Notes: generated from the letters alone by a model not told the origin. A stretch of DNA of 7,204 bases from Oscillospiraceae bacterium (GCA_028694405.1 JAQUTM010000116.1:1-7204); one strand, 5' to 3'. Numbered from the stretch's first letter, positions 1 to 6,081 are shown. Made by a program: numbers and translations.

Positions 1-943
1 CAAAAGCAATCGTAGCTGCAGTTTGGCCCAGCAAAGCAATACATGCAATAAAGCCCGGCAAACGATACATCAAAATCATGTATGCAGCAACTAAGATAAA
101 CGCAATAATGCCGGCCATAACCATAACTTCCAAAGAACGGCTGCCTAAGGTAGGACTAATGGTGCTGTAGCTTTCTGCGCTTAAGGCAAAAGGTAACGCA
201 CCGGCATTGATTTTATCCGCTAAAGCTTGTGCCTCTTCCAAGGAGTCACTGCCTGTGATGATAGCTTCACCATCTGTGATTTGCACCTGTACAAAAGGAG
301 CACTTATCATGGTGTTATCCATCCAAATGGATATGTAGCCATTACCTGCCAAACGGCCTGTGGCCTCGGCAAATTTAGCCTTACCGTCATTGCTCAATTT
401 CAACTGTACTACATATTCTACACCGGAAGTGCTGCTTGTTTGCTGACGAGCGCCTGTAGCACTTACAACATCTTGGCCTTCCAAAATAATAGCCTCTGCT
501 GTAGTACCGCTTGGTGCGCCGGCAGAATCGCGCTCATATCCTTCTCGGAAGGTAAGCAACGCGGTTGCACCGATTTCTTCAATGGCAGCTTCCGGATTAA
601 AGGACGCCTCGTCCTCTTTCCATGGGAAACGAACGATAATACGGTTTTTGTTATAGTCTGTATAAACTTCATAATCGGTAATGTTTAAGTTTACCAAACG
701 CAGTTTAATTACGCTTTCGGCTGCTGCCATTTGCTCGTGAGTTGCTTCAGCACCGTCAGCCGGCATAAAAGTTACATCAACGCCACCACGAATATCAATA
801 CCAAAACGAATATCGTCGGCGCCTTTCACTATTTTGTTTTCAATGTCACCATAATATGTGCTTACGCCAAAAAAAGAAGTATAGGCGAGTGCAAATATTA
901 AAATTGCAACAATGAAAAACCAGGCTTTTCCTGTTTTTTTCAT
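1..943 (-). CDS. secD: Protein translocase subunit SecD (partial, C-terminus beyond left edge)
   Basis: SecD is a membrane subunit of the Sec translocase that works with SecF and the proton gradient to help complete export of preproteins. The 314 visible residues begin at an ATG (941-943) with a GGGAGG ribosome site about 7 bases upstream. A first membrane helix lies at about residues 7-26, followed by the family motif FGIDIRGGVDVTF (47-59, usually DLxGG), a long extracytoplasmic P1 region, the LADKINAGALPFAL motif (241-254) and the start of the helix bundle (274-293) with YRLPGFIA (293-300). The next helices and the stop codon lie left of position 1, so it cannot be decided whether this is SecD alone or a SecDF fusion. 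The modest outer domain fits the short clostridial type. A strong promoter (1007-1035) gives it its own transcript. Identification is secure from the motifs. Confidence 0.95.
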   Translation of the reverse strand, partial: MKKTGKAWFFIVAILIFALAYTSFFGVSTYYGDIENKIVKGADDIRFGIDIRGGVDVTFMPADGAEATHEQMAAAESVIKLRLVNLNITDYEVYTDYNKNRIIVRFPWKEDEASFNPEAAIEEIGATALLTFREGYERDSAGAPSGTTAEAIILEGQDVVSATGARQQTSSTSGVEYVVQLKLSNDGKAKFAEATGRLAGNGYISIWMDNTMISAPFVQVQITDGEAIITGSDSLEEAQALADKINAGALPFALSAESYSTISPTLGSRSLEVMVMAGIIAFILVAAYMILMYRLPGFIACIALLGQTAATIAF

Positions 944-973
944 GAGTTTCCTCCCGAATATAATATTGTAAAA

Positions 974-986
974 GGTTTATTAAACC
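974..986. repeat. Inverted repeat in the secD leader
   Basis: GGTTTA-T-TAAACC is a perfect 6+1+6 dyad lying between the predicted secD transcription start (about 1000) and the ribosome binding site. It could be a repressor operator or a small hairpin in the mRNA leader. No known binding site is recognised, and short AT-rich dyads also arise by chance. Confidence 0.4.
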
Positions 987-1006
987 ATTTCAGGACAACA
1001 TTATTT

Positions 1007-1035
1007 ATTATAATGAAAAACCACCCTATAGTCAA
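1007..1035 (-). promoter_or_regulatory. Sigma-A-type promoter of secD
   Basis: Reading the minus strand, TTGACT (1035-1030), a 17-base spacer and TATAAT (1012-1007) match the consensus at 11 of 12 positions with ideal spacing. Transcription would start near 1000, leaving a leader of about 57 bases before the secD ATG. The -35 box falls in the loop of the aminotransferase terminator hairpin and the spacer contains its 3' arm and T-tract, so the two elements overlap physically. Confidence 0.8.
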
Positions 1036-1053
1036 CTAGACAGGGTGGTTTTT
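1016..1053 (-). terminator. Intrinsic terminator after the aminotransferase gene
   Basis: AAAAACCACCCT (1016-1027) and AGGGTGGTTTTT (1042-1053) are perfect complements. The loop can extend by GTC/GAC pairing (1031-1033 with 1039-1041). On the minus strand the GC-rich stem is followed by TTTTTCATT, a standard rho-independent signal 41 bases after the aminotransferase stop. The A-tract on the other side makes it symmetrical, so it could also stop plus-strand transcription. Confidence 0.9.
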
Positions 1054-1093
1054 CTGAGACAAGCCAAAAATATTTTTTATATATAACTCAAAA

Positions 1094-2368
1094 TTATGCT
1101 TCTAACAGTTTTTCTACCGTTGCCAAACGCAAGCAAACACTCAACAAACGTGTAGCGGTTTCCAGTTCACTGATAGGCGGATAGCTGGGAGCAATACGAA
1201 TGTTGGAATCCTGCGGGTCCTTGCCGTAAGGATACGCAGCACCCGCGCCGGTTAGCACAACGCCTGCATCTCGGCACATGGCTACAATGCGCTTTGCTGT
1301 GCCTTCCATTGCATAAAGGCTAATAAAATAACCGCCTTTCGGATTTGTCCAATGTGCAATATCTCCGCACGAAGCCACTTCCTCGTTTAACACCTCTAAC
1401 ACTTTGTCAAACTTTGGCTTTAGCAACGCGCTGTGTTTTTTCATATGCTCGGCTACGCCTTTTGCATTTTTAAAATATTTCACATGGCGCAACTGATTGA
1501 TTTTGTCAAAGCTGATTGTCATGGGAAACATATTGCGTAAAATGTAATCAATATTATTTTTGCTGGAAGCCATAGCTGCCACACCGGCACCCGAAAATGT
1601 AATTTTGCTGGTAGAGCAAAACTCAAATACCATATCCATAGTACCCGCTGCCCTGCACTCTTGCAAAATATTAAGTAAGGTGTCGGGGGTATCAGTAAGA
1701 TGATGTACGCAATAGGCATTGTCCCAAAAAATTTTAAAATCACGAGCAGCGGGTTTTAAATTGGCAAAGCGACGCACTGTCTCATCACTGTAGGTGTATC
1801 CATCTGGATTAGAATACATGGGAACACACCAAATGCCTTTAATTGTGTCATCTTTCTCCACTAAATTTTCTATAATGTCCATATCCGGTCCGCTCGGTGT
1901 CATGGGCACAGTAATCATTTCAAAGCCAAAGTATTCCGTAATGCGAAAATGGCGGTCATAACCGGGAACCGGACATAAAAATTTATTTTTTGCGTTTTCT
2001 TTCCATGGTTTTTCGCTGTCGGGATAACCGTTGCGATAGCCAAGTTCAATTAAATAATACATCAACTGTAAACTGGCATTGCCGCCCACAATTACTTCAT
2101 CGCTTTTTACGCCCAACAGCTCTGCAAAAAAGCGGCGCGCCTCGGGCATTCCCTCTAACACGCCATAGTTACGGGCATCAATACCTGTTTCCCCGATATA
2201 TTCTTTGTTATCCAACAAGTCCATAGATAAATCTAACTGTTCCGGAGAGGGCTTGCCGCGCGACATATCCAACTTTAAATTTAAGTGTTTAAATGTTTCA
2301 TATGCTTTTGTTAGGGTCTCTTTTTCCTCTGTTAACTGTGCTTTGCTCATTTCTAAATAGTTAATCAT
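1094..2368 (-). CDS. PLP-dependent aspartate aminotransferase family protein (PF12897 type)
   Basis: This 424-residue protein belongs to fold-type I, pyridoxal-phosphate aminotransferases. It resembles the PF12897 group (once annotated MocR-like), which includes corynebacterial aspartate aminotransferase; the expected reaction is aspartate plus 2-oxoglutarate to oxaloacetate plus glutamate, in the cytosol. Visible active-site elements are GGNASL (95-100, cofactor phosphate region), NPDG (187-190), WDNAY with D216 and Y219, the Schiff-base lysine K255 in STSK, and R391 in NIRIAPS, expected to bind the substrate carboxylate. There is no N-terminal HTH domain, so it is not a true MocR regulator. 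Length is normal for the group. The start at 2368 has GGGGAG 7 bases upstream, whereas the internal Met7 has no ribosome site. It is monocistronic, with promoter 2449-2477 and terminator 1016-1053. Exact substrate is inferred only. Confidence 0.88.
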   Translation of the reverse strand: MINYLEMSKAQLTEEKETLTKAYETFKHLNLKLDMSRGKPSPEQLDLSMDLLDNKEYIGETGIDARNYGVLEGMPEARRFFAELLGVKSDEVIVGGNASLQLMYYLIELGYRNGYPDSEKPWKENAKNKFLCPVPGYDRHFRITEYFGFEMITVPMTPSGPDMDIIENLVEKDDTIKGIWCVPMYSNPDGYTYSDETVRRFANLKPAARDFKIFWDNAYCVHHLTDTPDTLLNILQECRAAGTMDMVFEFCSTSKITFSGAGVAAMASSKNNIDYILRNMFPMTISFDKINQLRHVKYFKNAKGVAEHMKKHSALLKPKFDKVLEVLNEEVASCGDIAHWTNPKGGYFISLYAMEGTAKRIVAMCRDAGVVLTGAGAAYPYGKDPQDSNIRIAPSYPPISELETATRLLSVCLRLATVEKLLEA

Positions 2369-2448
2369 ACACTTTCTCCCCTTACATGTTTTACACCTAT
2401 AATATGCAAAACAAAATCCCCCGTCCCTAATAGACGCTTTATAAATTT

Positions 2449-2477
2449 ATTATAATATAAGTTGCCTTTTTAGACAA
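2449..2477 (-). promoter_or_regulatory. Promoter of the aminotransferase gene
   Basis: On the minus strand TTGTCT (2477-2472), a 17-base spacer and a perfect TATAAT (2454-2449) form a near-consensus sigma-A-type promoter. The start would be near 2442, giving a leader of about 74 bases that shows no recognisable riboswitch. Confidence 0.75.
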
Positions 2478-2541
2478 GATAGCTATTTAAAATACAGCAA
2501 AAACATACAAATATCAAAGGGGAAACTCGCAAATATGTTTC

Positions 2542-2569
2542 ACTTTAACAACAACTGTTTTTGTGTCAA
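2542..2569 (-). promoter_or_regulatory. Possible second, upstream promoter toward the aminotransferase
   Basis: A perfect TTGACA (2569-2564) is followed after 16 bases by TAAAGT (2547-2542), which matches 4 of 6 positions of the -10 consensus. It would add a distal start about 170 bases before the aminotransferase ATG. The weak -10 box makes this tentative. Confidence 0.3.
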
Positions 2570-2652
2570 GTACATTTCATCTCGGTAACGTGTTAAATTG
2601 CCTCTATTGTATTTCTCTCTATTTACAAAAAACGTCGTAAAGTTACAAGATT

Positions 2653-3369
2653 TTATAAATTATTTATAATTAGCGCAGCACCCGAAATGATTAAAACCAC
2701 GATTACTACTTTTTTAGCCACCGATTCATTTAAAAAGCTGCCGCTCTTAATTCCCAAATATAGGCCCAGCAACATAACAGGCAATAGTATAAATGCCTGT
2801 TGTACGGTGTGTAAGGTTATAATTCCTGTAATAAGATATAAAACTATTCGAAACGTATTTTCAATTAAAAAGACCAAGCAGAGATTTGCTTTGAAAGAGT
2901 TGCTGGTAGTGGTAACACGGCTTACATATGCAGCCAGCAGCGCCCCCACACCGTATATTCCGCATAAAACACCTGATACAATTCCGATTATAAATAAAAT
3001 TGTTGTGGATTTGGCAGCCTGCTGTTTAATGCGGTTGCGTAACAGCATTTCCACACCCATGGCAATCACCGCAAATCCAAATGTAATTTTTATCCACTTA
3101 GGGTGAATATTTTTTAGCAAAAACACACCCGGTATACTCCCTGACAATACCATTAGCGCAAGCGGCAGCCACACCTTAAAATTCAAGTGTTTGCGTTCTC
3201 TCCACGCCAATATAGCATTACTGGGATACCCCAGCACAATCTCTACAGGGGAAATGTTAATATTATCGGTTGTAAACCCTAAAATGCTTGTAAACACCAA
3301 AGTGTTTGCAAATCCGCACAACCCTTTTACAAAAAATGCCACCAGTGTGGCAAACACTAACCAATACAT
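2653..3369 (-). CDS. TauE/SafE family membrane permease
   Basis: This 238-residue, strongly hydrophobic protein fits the TauE/SafE family (PF01925), membrane proteins linked to export of sulfite, sulfoacetate or other organic anions. The family's two-fold repeat is visible: KGLCGFANTLV (15-25) near the start and GVLCGIYGVGALLAAYV (133-149) in the middle. Membrane segments are likely at roughly 3-25, 67-87, 94-110, 122-145, 164-182, 190-208 and 218-236, with the basic stretch RNRIKQQAAK (111-120) between the halves. The ATG at 3369 follows AAGGAG by 7 bases. It stands alone: an AT-rich gap of almost 600 bases lies upstream, and nothing nearby (no sulfur or taurine genes) points to the substrate. 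No convincing terminator is seen after it. The family is clear, the transported compound unknown. Confidence 0.85.
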   Translation of the reverse strand: MYWLVFATLVAFFVKGLCGFANTLVFTSILGFTTDNINISPVEIVLGYPSNAILAWRERKHLNFKVWLPLALMVLSGSIPGVFLLKNIHPKWIKITFGFAVIAMGVEMLLRNRIKQQAAKSTTILFIIGIVSGVLCGIYGVGALLAAYVSRVTTTSNSFKANLCLVFLIENTFRIVLYLITGIITLHTVQQAFILLPVMLLGLYLGIKSGSFLNESVAKKVVIVVLIISGAALIINNL

Positions 3370-3948
3370 ATTCTTCTCCTTTTATGCCTTCACTTTTAAA
3401 AGAAGCCGCACAAAAAGCAAAAAAGTCTGCGTTCGGCTTTTTCTATTAACAGTTTTATTAGGCAAAAGCCATTTGTATAAATAATATATAAGTTATTGTC
3501 TCTCTCGCTATCGAAAAAAGTATATTACATTTCTATTTATATAAGATAAAATTATAAATCATAAAAACCACATACTTTCACAAAAAGCATCTGTATTCCA
3601 GTTTAATAAGCTTTTAAATATAAAAAATTATATCCTATTTAATAACAACAGTGCAATTATAATCGTTTATAAACCGCCTTGTTTCTTTTTAACATTGTAC
3701 ATTAACGGTTTGTAAAACAAAGTCATTATTACCTTGCTTTTAATTTATACGCAATATACTTTGTTTACTTATCACTTACTTGAAAAAACATTTTTAAATT
3801 ATCCCGCATTTAAGGCTAAAATAATTTAAAAGGTACAAAAATCCGTACTGGCAGGCTATCTATTGGAATTCAGGAGGGTTTTAGCAACAAAGTTATCTAT
3901 AAAAATTTTTCCTGACAAAAGGTTTGATTTCATGCAGTATGCAGAATC
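3370..3948. other. AT-rich gene-free stretch
   Basis: These 579 bases are markedly AT-rich and full of stop codons in all frames. No RNA family, gene remnant or mobile element is recognised. It must hold the permease promoter on the minus strand, but no TTGACA/TATAAT pair with good spacing was found; TATAAT boxes at 3556-3551 and 3661-3656 lack a proper -35. A leader hairpin may form from GCCG (3406-3409) and CGGC (3434-3437), with CGCA/TGCG inside. An 11-base imperfect inverted repeat lies at 3666-3716. No clear terminator follows the flavoprotein operon, which ends at 3949. Confidence 0.5.
3666..3716. repeat. Imperfect inverted repeat in the AT-rich spacer
   Basis: TTTATAAACCG (3666-3676) is complementary to CGGTTTGTAAA (3706-3716) except at one position, which is a G-U wobble in plus-strand RNA; the loop is 29 bases. 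Neither side has a T-tract, so it is not a standard terminator. Its role is unknown. Confidence 0.4.
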
Positions 3949-4740
3949 TTATTTACATAACGAATCCACATACTCCTTATCTTTCCTAAACAGTGTCCAG
4001 GGCATTACGCCATGAATGAACAGTGCGCGAAAAAACCAATAAAGTGATGCCATACATACAAACAAGCACCGTGGGCAAAACCACGCTGTTGTATATTGGC
4101 AAACGTGATTTCTTTTTTTGATAATAGAAGTTCGCAAGTTGAAAATGTGGACAAATGCACCTAACGTAAACAAAATCCAAAGTGCGGTTTGTATGACAAA
4201 GTTAGCAGGGAAAAAACCTGCAAACAGCAACGGAAAAGAAAATGTGTTTTCAAAACATAGCACTACAGCCTGTATCATTAGCTGTATAGCGGTAATGGCA
4301 AGCCCTATTAAAGGTAAAATTCTAACAAACCCCAGCATAACACCGCTTCCAATACCCACACCACCTAAAAATTTTACATCTGCTCGCTCACACCAAAGCT
4401 CATATGTCTTTAAGGCTAATCGGCATTGGTTCCCTTCATAAAAGCCACAATTTGCAATGGTATACACACTAAACTTATATTTTTTTGCTGTAATATACTG
4501 CTCCATTTTTTCTAAATATTCCAGTGTGGTAGAAGGAACAGAATCAACATAAACAGGCGTTGCAAAAACAAGAACATCTATTTTATCAAGCTGACGGATA
4601 GCTCTATTGTAATCAAAAGCAGAACGCAACAATATAATTTCAACATTATGTCCTGCAAGAAACAATTTCAGTATTTTTGAAAAATATAAAGATGTACTAA
4701 AGGATTTTCTTGGGCTGGTTGATAAAATCAGCACGTCCAT
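3949..4740 (-). CDS. Flavodoxin-like NAD(P)H-dependent oxidoreductase with a hydrophobic C-terminus
   Basis: The 263-residue product has two parts. Residues 1-135 look like a flavodoxin-like fold of the NADPH-dependent FMN reductase type: a first strand leading to TSPRKSFSTS (8-17, FMN-phosphate loop), VLVFATPVYVDSVPSTTLEYLE (starting at 56, the isoalloxazine-side loop), IANCGFYEGNQC (95-106) and GGVGIGSGVMLGF (126-138). The remainder contains hydrophobic segments at about 139-163, 168-200 and 226-245, probably membrane helices, with cysteines in CPRC (222-225). It likely moves electrons from NAD(P)H or a partner flavoprotein at the membrane; the acceptor is unknown. The ATG at 4740 is chosen because an ideal AAAGGAGGTG lies 7 bases before it; an in-frame ATG at 4773 is poorer and lies deeper in the upstream gene. 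It overlaps that gene by 13 bases, implying translational coupling. Confidence 0.75.
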   Translation of the reverse strand: MDVLILSTSPRKSFSTSLYFSKILKLFLAGHNVEIILLRSAFDYNRAIRQLDKIDVLVFATPVYVDSVPSTTLEYLEKMEQYITAKKYKFSVYTIANCGFYEGNQCRLALKTYELWCERADVKFLGGVGIGSGVMLGFVRILPLIGLAITAIQLMIQAVVLCFENTFSFPLLFAGFFPANFVIQTALWILFTLGAFVHIFNLRTSIIKKRNHVCQYTTAWFCPRCLFVCMASLYWFFRALFIHGVMPWTLFRKDKEYVDSLCK

Positions 4741-5249
4741 GTTTGCACCTCCTTTATGGCATCTTGGGGACAACCTGCGAAAACAACCTGATGTTTCTCC
4801 GAATGAAAATTAAGCGCAACGGCAGAAATCAAGTTTTCAGCTTGCTCGCGTTCCTTTTCAGACATTTCATCACCGTTATAAAATATAACTTTAATTTCAG
4901 GATTATTTTTATACCGTTGTTTATGATGGAGCTCCTTGTTTTTCTTTACAAAAAACGGAAGCACACCGGGAATTACTCTGTCTATTATACGTTTTATATT
5001 TGCAGAAAAACCACCATACAAGCCTTTGCAAATAATGATAATCTCGTGACTGTTCAGAAGCTTTGTACCAATATGCTGCATTTTATCCGAAAAAGCACAA
5101 GTACCGGGATTTTTAAGCCAACACTTAAAGCAACCCGTACATTTTGCTACAGGAGCAGCTGCATTAATCAATGTATACTCGTTTACGTTAAGTGCACCAA
5201 GCGTTTCAAAAAAATCTTTACTTTCTATATCATATAGAATATATTTCAT
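4728..5249 (-). CDS. Flavodoxin-family protein with a CxxCxxC-PGxC motif
   Basis: This 173-residue soluble protein resembles the multimeric flavodoxin/NADPH-dependent FMN reductase families. CTGCFKCWLKNPGTC (37-51) carries Cys37, 40, 43 and 51 with the conserved PG, a motif shared with iron-sulfur flavoproteins and related reductases. It may bind a cluster or act as redox thiols; which cannot be told from sequence. LYGGFSANIKRIIDRVIPGVLPFF (starting at 77) is the typical FMN-site loop and dimer helix. The N-terminus MKYILYDIES lacks the usual SPR phosphate loop, a feature also seen in relatives with this motif. The ATG at 5249 follows a G-rich ribosome site (AGGGGGG) at short spacing. It is the first gene of a two-gene operon from promoter 5305-5333, and its last codons carry the ribosome site of the second gene. 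Confidence 0.78.
   Translation of the reverse strand: MKYILYDIESKDFFETLGALNVNEYTLINAAAPVAKCTGCFKCWLKNPGTCAFSDKMQHIGTKLLNSHEIIIICKGLYGGFSANIKRIIDRVIPGVLPFFVKKNKELHHKQRYKNNPEIKVIFYNGDEMSEKEREQAENLISAVALNFHSEKHQVVFAGCPQDAIKEVQTWTC
4746..4755 (-). promoter_or_regulatory. Ribosome binding site inside the upstream gene, deciding the start at 4740
   Basis: On the minus strand AAAGGAGGTG is a near-perfect anti-16S match, with its AGGAGG core 7 bases from the ATG at 4740. It lies in the final codons of the upstream flavoprotein gene, whose stop is at 4728, so ribosomes finishing that gene can restart here. Confidence 0.85.
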
Positions 5250-5304
5250 ATGCCCCCCTAAAATAAATGCCGCAAATTAAAAATGTTAAAAATCTTTATT
5301 GGCA

Positions 5305-5333
5305 ATTATAGCACAAAAACAGAAAGCCGCCAA
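5305..5333 (-). promoter_or_regulatory. Promoter of the flavoprotein operon
   Basis: On the minus strand TTGGCG (5333-5328), a 17-base spacer and TATAAT (5310-5305) preceded by TGC, an extended -10, make a strong sigma-A-type promoter. Transcription would start near 5298. The -35 box is part of the 3' arm of the terminator hairpin of the preceding small membrane protein gene, and the spacer holds that terminator's T-tract. Confidence 0.8.
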
Positions 5334-5348
5334 TCTTGCGATAGGCGG
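5314..5348 (-). terminator. Intrinsic terminator after the small membrane protein gene
   Basis: On the minus strand CCGCC (5348-5344) pairs with GGCGG (5331-5327). Inside, a T-T mismatch is followed by ATC/GAT closing a GCAA tetraloop of the stable GNRA class. The stem is followed by CTTTCTGTTTTT. It lies about 65 bases after the stop at 5412 and is the likely end of that transcript. Confidence 0.8.
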
Positions 5349-5411
5349 TTTTAAACGGTTGTAAAATCATAAAAAAACCTTTTTATAAGCGACGGAAACA
5401 GAAAGGAAAAG

Positions 5412-5633
5412 CTATTTTTTATTGTATGCCTCAAAGCCAACAATGGCCAAGCCGATTACTAATATAAGGACAGAAATAATAAACGGACCAAGCATTTGTG
5501 TTCCCAGAAAAGACCCCATGAGTCCGCCTATTCCGTTGTAATCCCAAGGATTAAGTGCTGCATAAATAAACGAAAATGCAGCAAATATCAATCCGGTTAT
5601 TGTAAGTAATACACCAAAAATAATTTTTTTCAT
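5412..5633 (-). CDS. Small two-helix membrane protein, function unknown
   Basis: I do not recognise this 73-residue protein. It starts MKKIIFG and has two hydrophobic helices (about 4-27 and 49-67) joined by a Gly-rich loop containing NPWDYNGIGG (28-37), and ends in AYNKK. With a basic N-terminus and a basic C-terminus, both ends are probably cytoplasmic, forming a hairpin in the membrane. The ATG at 5633 follows GAGGG by 6 bases. An in-frame GTG at 5654 would add seven residues (MAGRGKI) but has no ribosome site and lies over the real one, so it was not used. The gene has its own well-formed promoter (5676-5704) bearing unusual repeats, and its own terminator (5314-5348), so it is a real, separately controlled unit rather than a chance reading frame. 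Confidence 0.75.
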   Translation of the reverse strand: MKKIIFGVLLTITGLIFAAFSFIYAALNPWDYNGIGGLMGSFLGTQMLGPFIISVLILVIGLAIVGFEAYNKK

Positions 5634-5670
5634 TATCTTCCCTCTTCCAGCCACAACGTAAATAACTTTT

Positions 5671-5683
5671 GTTATATTATAAC
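5671..5683. repeat. Perfect dyad over the -10 box of the small membrane protein promoter
   Basis: GTTATA-T-TATAAC is a perfect 6+1+6 inverted repeat that contains the whole TATAAT box. A repressor bound here would block RNA polymerase. The symmetry is partly a by-product of the TATAAT sequence itself. Confidence 0.45.
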
Positions 5684-5704
5684 ATAAAACAAATCTTTAA
5701 ACAA
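5676..5704 (-). promoter_or_regulatory. Promoter of the small membrane protein gene
   Basis: On the minus strand TTGTTT (5704-5699), a 17-base spacer and TATAAT (5681-5676) preceded by TGT form an extended -10 promoter. The start would be near 5669, leaving a leader of about 36 bases. Confidence 0.75.
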
Positions 5705-5710
5705 ATCTTT
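5687..5710. repeat. Tandem 12-bp direct repeat across the -35 region
   Basis: AAACAAATCTTT occurs twice in a row without a gap (5687-5698 and 5699-5710). The two copies cover the -35 box, most of the spacer and the bases just upstream, spacing the units roughly one helical turn apart. This is a typical arrangement for a cooperative DNA-binding protein, or a recent slippage duplication. Confidence 0.6.
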
Positions 5711-5907
5711 CGTGTCTTTATAAGCATATTTCATTTAAAACGTACTTCTTGCCTATTTACCCAAGGCATATCATAGTGCGCCAATGAAATATTATGTTAA
5801 ACATTGTGCTCTGCCATCGGCGCCTTCCGTCATATTCAATGATTTCTTTATCTGTAAACCGTTCCATGGTAAAGCGGGTAAATTTTTACACGCCTTAAAA
5901 TGCAAAG
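5711..5907. other. Intergenic stretch with no recognisable gene
   Basis: Between the small membrane protein promoter and the tRNA terminator no coding region or RNA family is recognised. One imperfect hairpin is visible at 5874-5893: GCG-g-GTAAA with TTTAC-a-CGC around a two-base loop. It lacks a T-tract on either side. Reading frames extending from here into the tRNA are artefacts. Confidence 0.5.
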
Positions 5908-5949
5908 AAACCGCATTGCTAAGCCATTTCTGGCAAATCAATGCGGTTT
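5908..5949 (-). terminator. Intrinsic terminator of the tRNA-Ser unit
   Basis: AAACCGCATTG (5908-5918) and CAATGCGGTTT (5939-5949) are perfect 11-base complements, with an inner GCCA/TGGC stem (5923-5926 and 5931-5934). On the minus strand it begins 6 bases after the encoded CCA and is followed by CTTTGCATTTT. It ends the tRNA transcript and may guide 3' processing. Confidence 0.85.
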
Positions 5950-5955
5950 TTCCTT

Positions 5956-6046
5956 TGGCGGAGAGAGAGGGATTCGAACCCTCGGTGATGTTTCCACCAC
6001 ACACGATTTCCAATCGTGCGCCTTAGACCAGCTCAGCCATCTCTCC
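5956..6046 (-). tRNA. tRNA-Ser, anticodon GGA
   Basis: On the minus strand the acceptor stem GGAGAGA/TCTCTCC, the D arm (GCTGAGCTGGTCTAAGGC), the anticodon stem CACGA/TCGTG with loop TTGGAAA, a long variable arm closed by GGTG/CACC, and the T arm GAGGG-TTCGAAT-CCCTC are all complete. The anticodon GGA (6009-6011) reads the serine codons UCC and UCU. The long variable arm is the class II feature expected of tRNA-Ser, and the G73 discriminator fits seryl-tRNA synthetase. The 3' CCA is encoded (5956-5958). The gene is solitary, with a consensus promoter upstream and a strong terminator downstream. Confidence 0.97.
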
Positions 6047-6062
6047 AAGTTATTCGGTTTTT

Positions 6063-6081
6063 GCACTCAAATTTCGAGTGC
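6063..6081 (-). other. Hairpin at the 5' end of the tRNA precursor
   Basis: GCACTC (6063-6068) and GAGTGC (6076-6081) form a perfect 6-base stem around a 7-base loop. The promoter places the transcript start at about 6081-6082, so the precursor would begin directly with this hairpin, followed by AAAAACC and the tRNA. RNase P would remove it. Confidence 0.55.

Noticed and set aside
227..688. Open frame of 153 codons on the plus strand
   Set aside because: It is antisense to secD, whose motifs and ribosome site are clear. The translation is Cys-rich and resembles no protein.
2687..3106. Open frame of 139 codons on the plus strand
   Set aside because: It is antisense to the TauE/SafE permease, which has the family repeats and a good start.
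3932..4015. Short plus-strand frame starting at ATG 3932
   Set aside because: Only 27 codons, mostly antisense to the end of a real gene, with a poor ribosome site.
4118..4441. Open frame of 107 codons on the plus strand
   Set aside because: It is antisense to the flavodoxin-like membrane protein, with no ribosome site or family match.
4741..4773. Longer N-terminus for the flavodoxin-like membrane protein, starting at 4773
   Set aside because: It would add MSPRCHKGGAN, encoded largely by the ribosome site and overlap region. The start at 4740 has an ideal ribosome site and begins exactly at the first strand of the fold.
5634..5654. GTG start for the small membrane protein
   Set aside because: There is no ribosome site before it, and its codons include the GAGGG site that serves the ATG at 5633.
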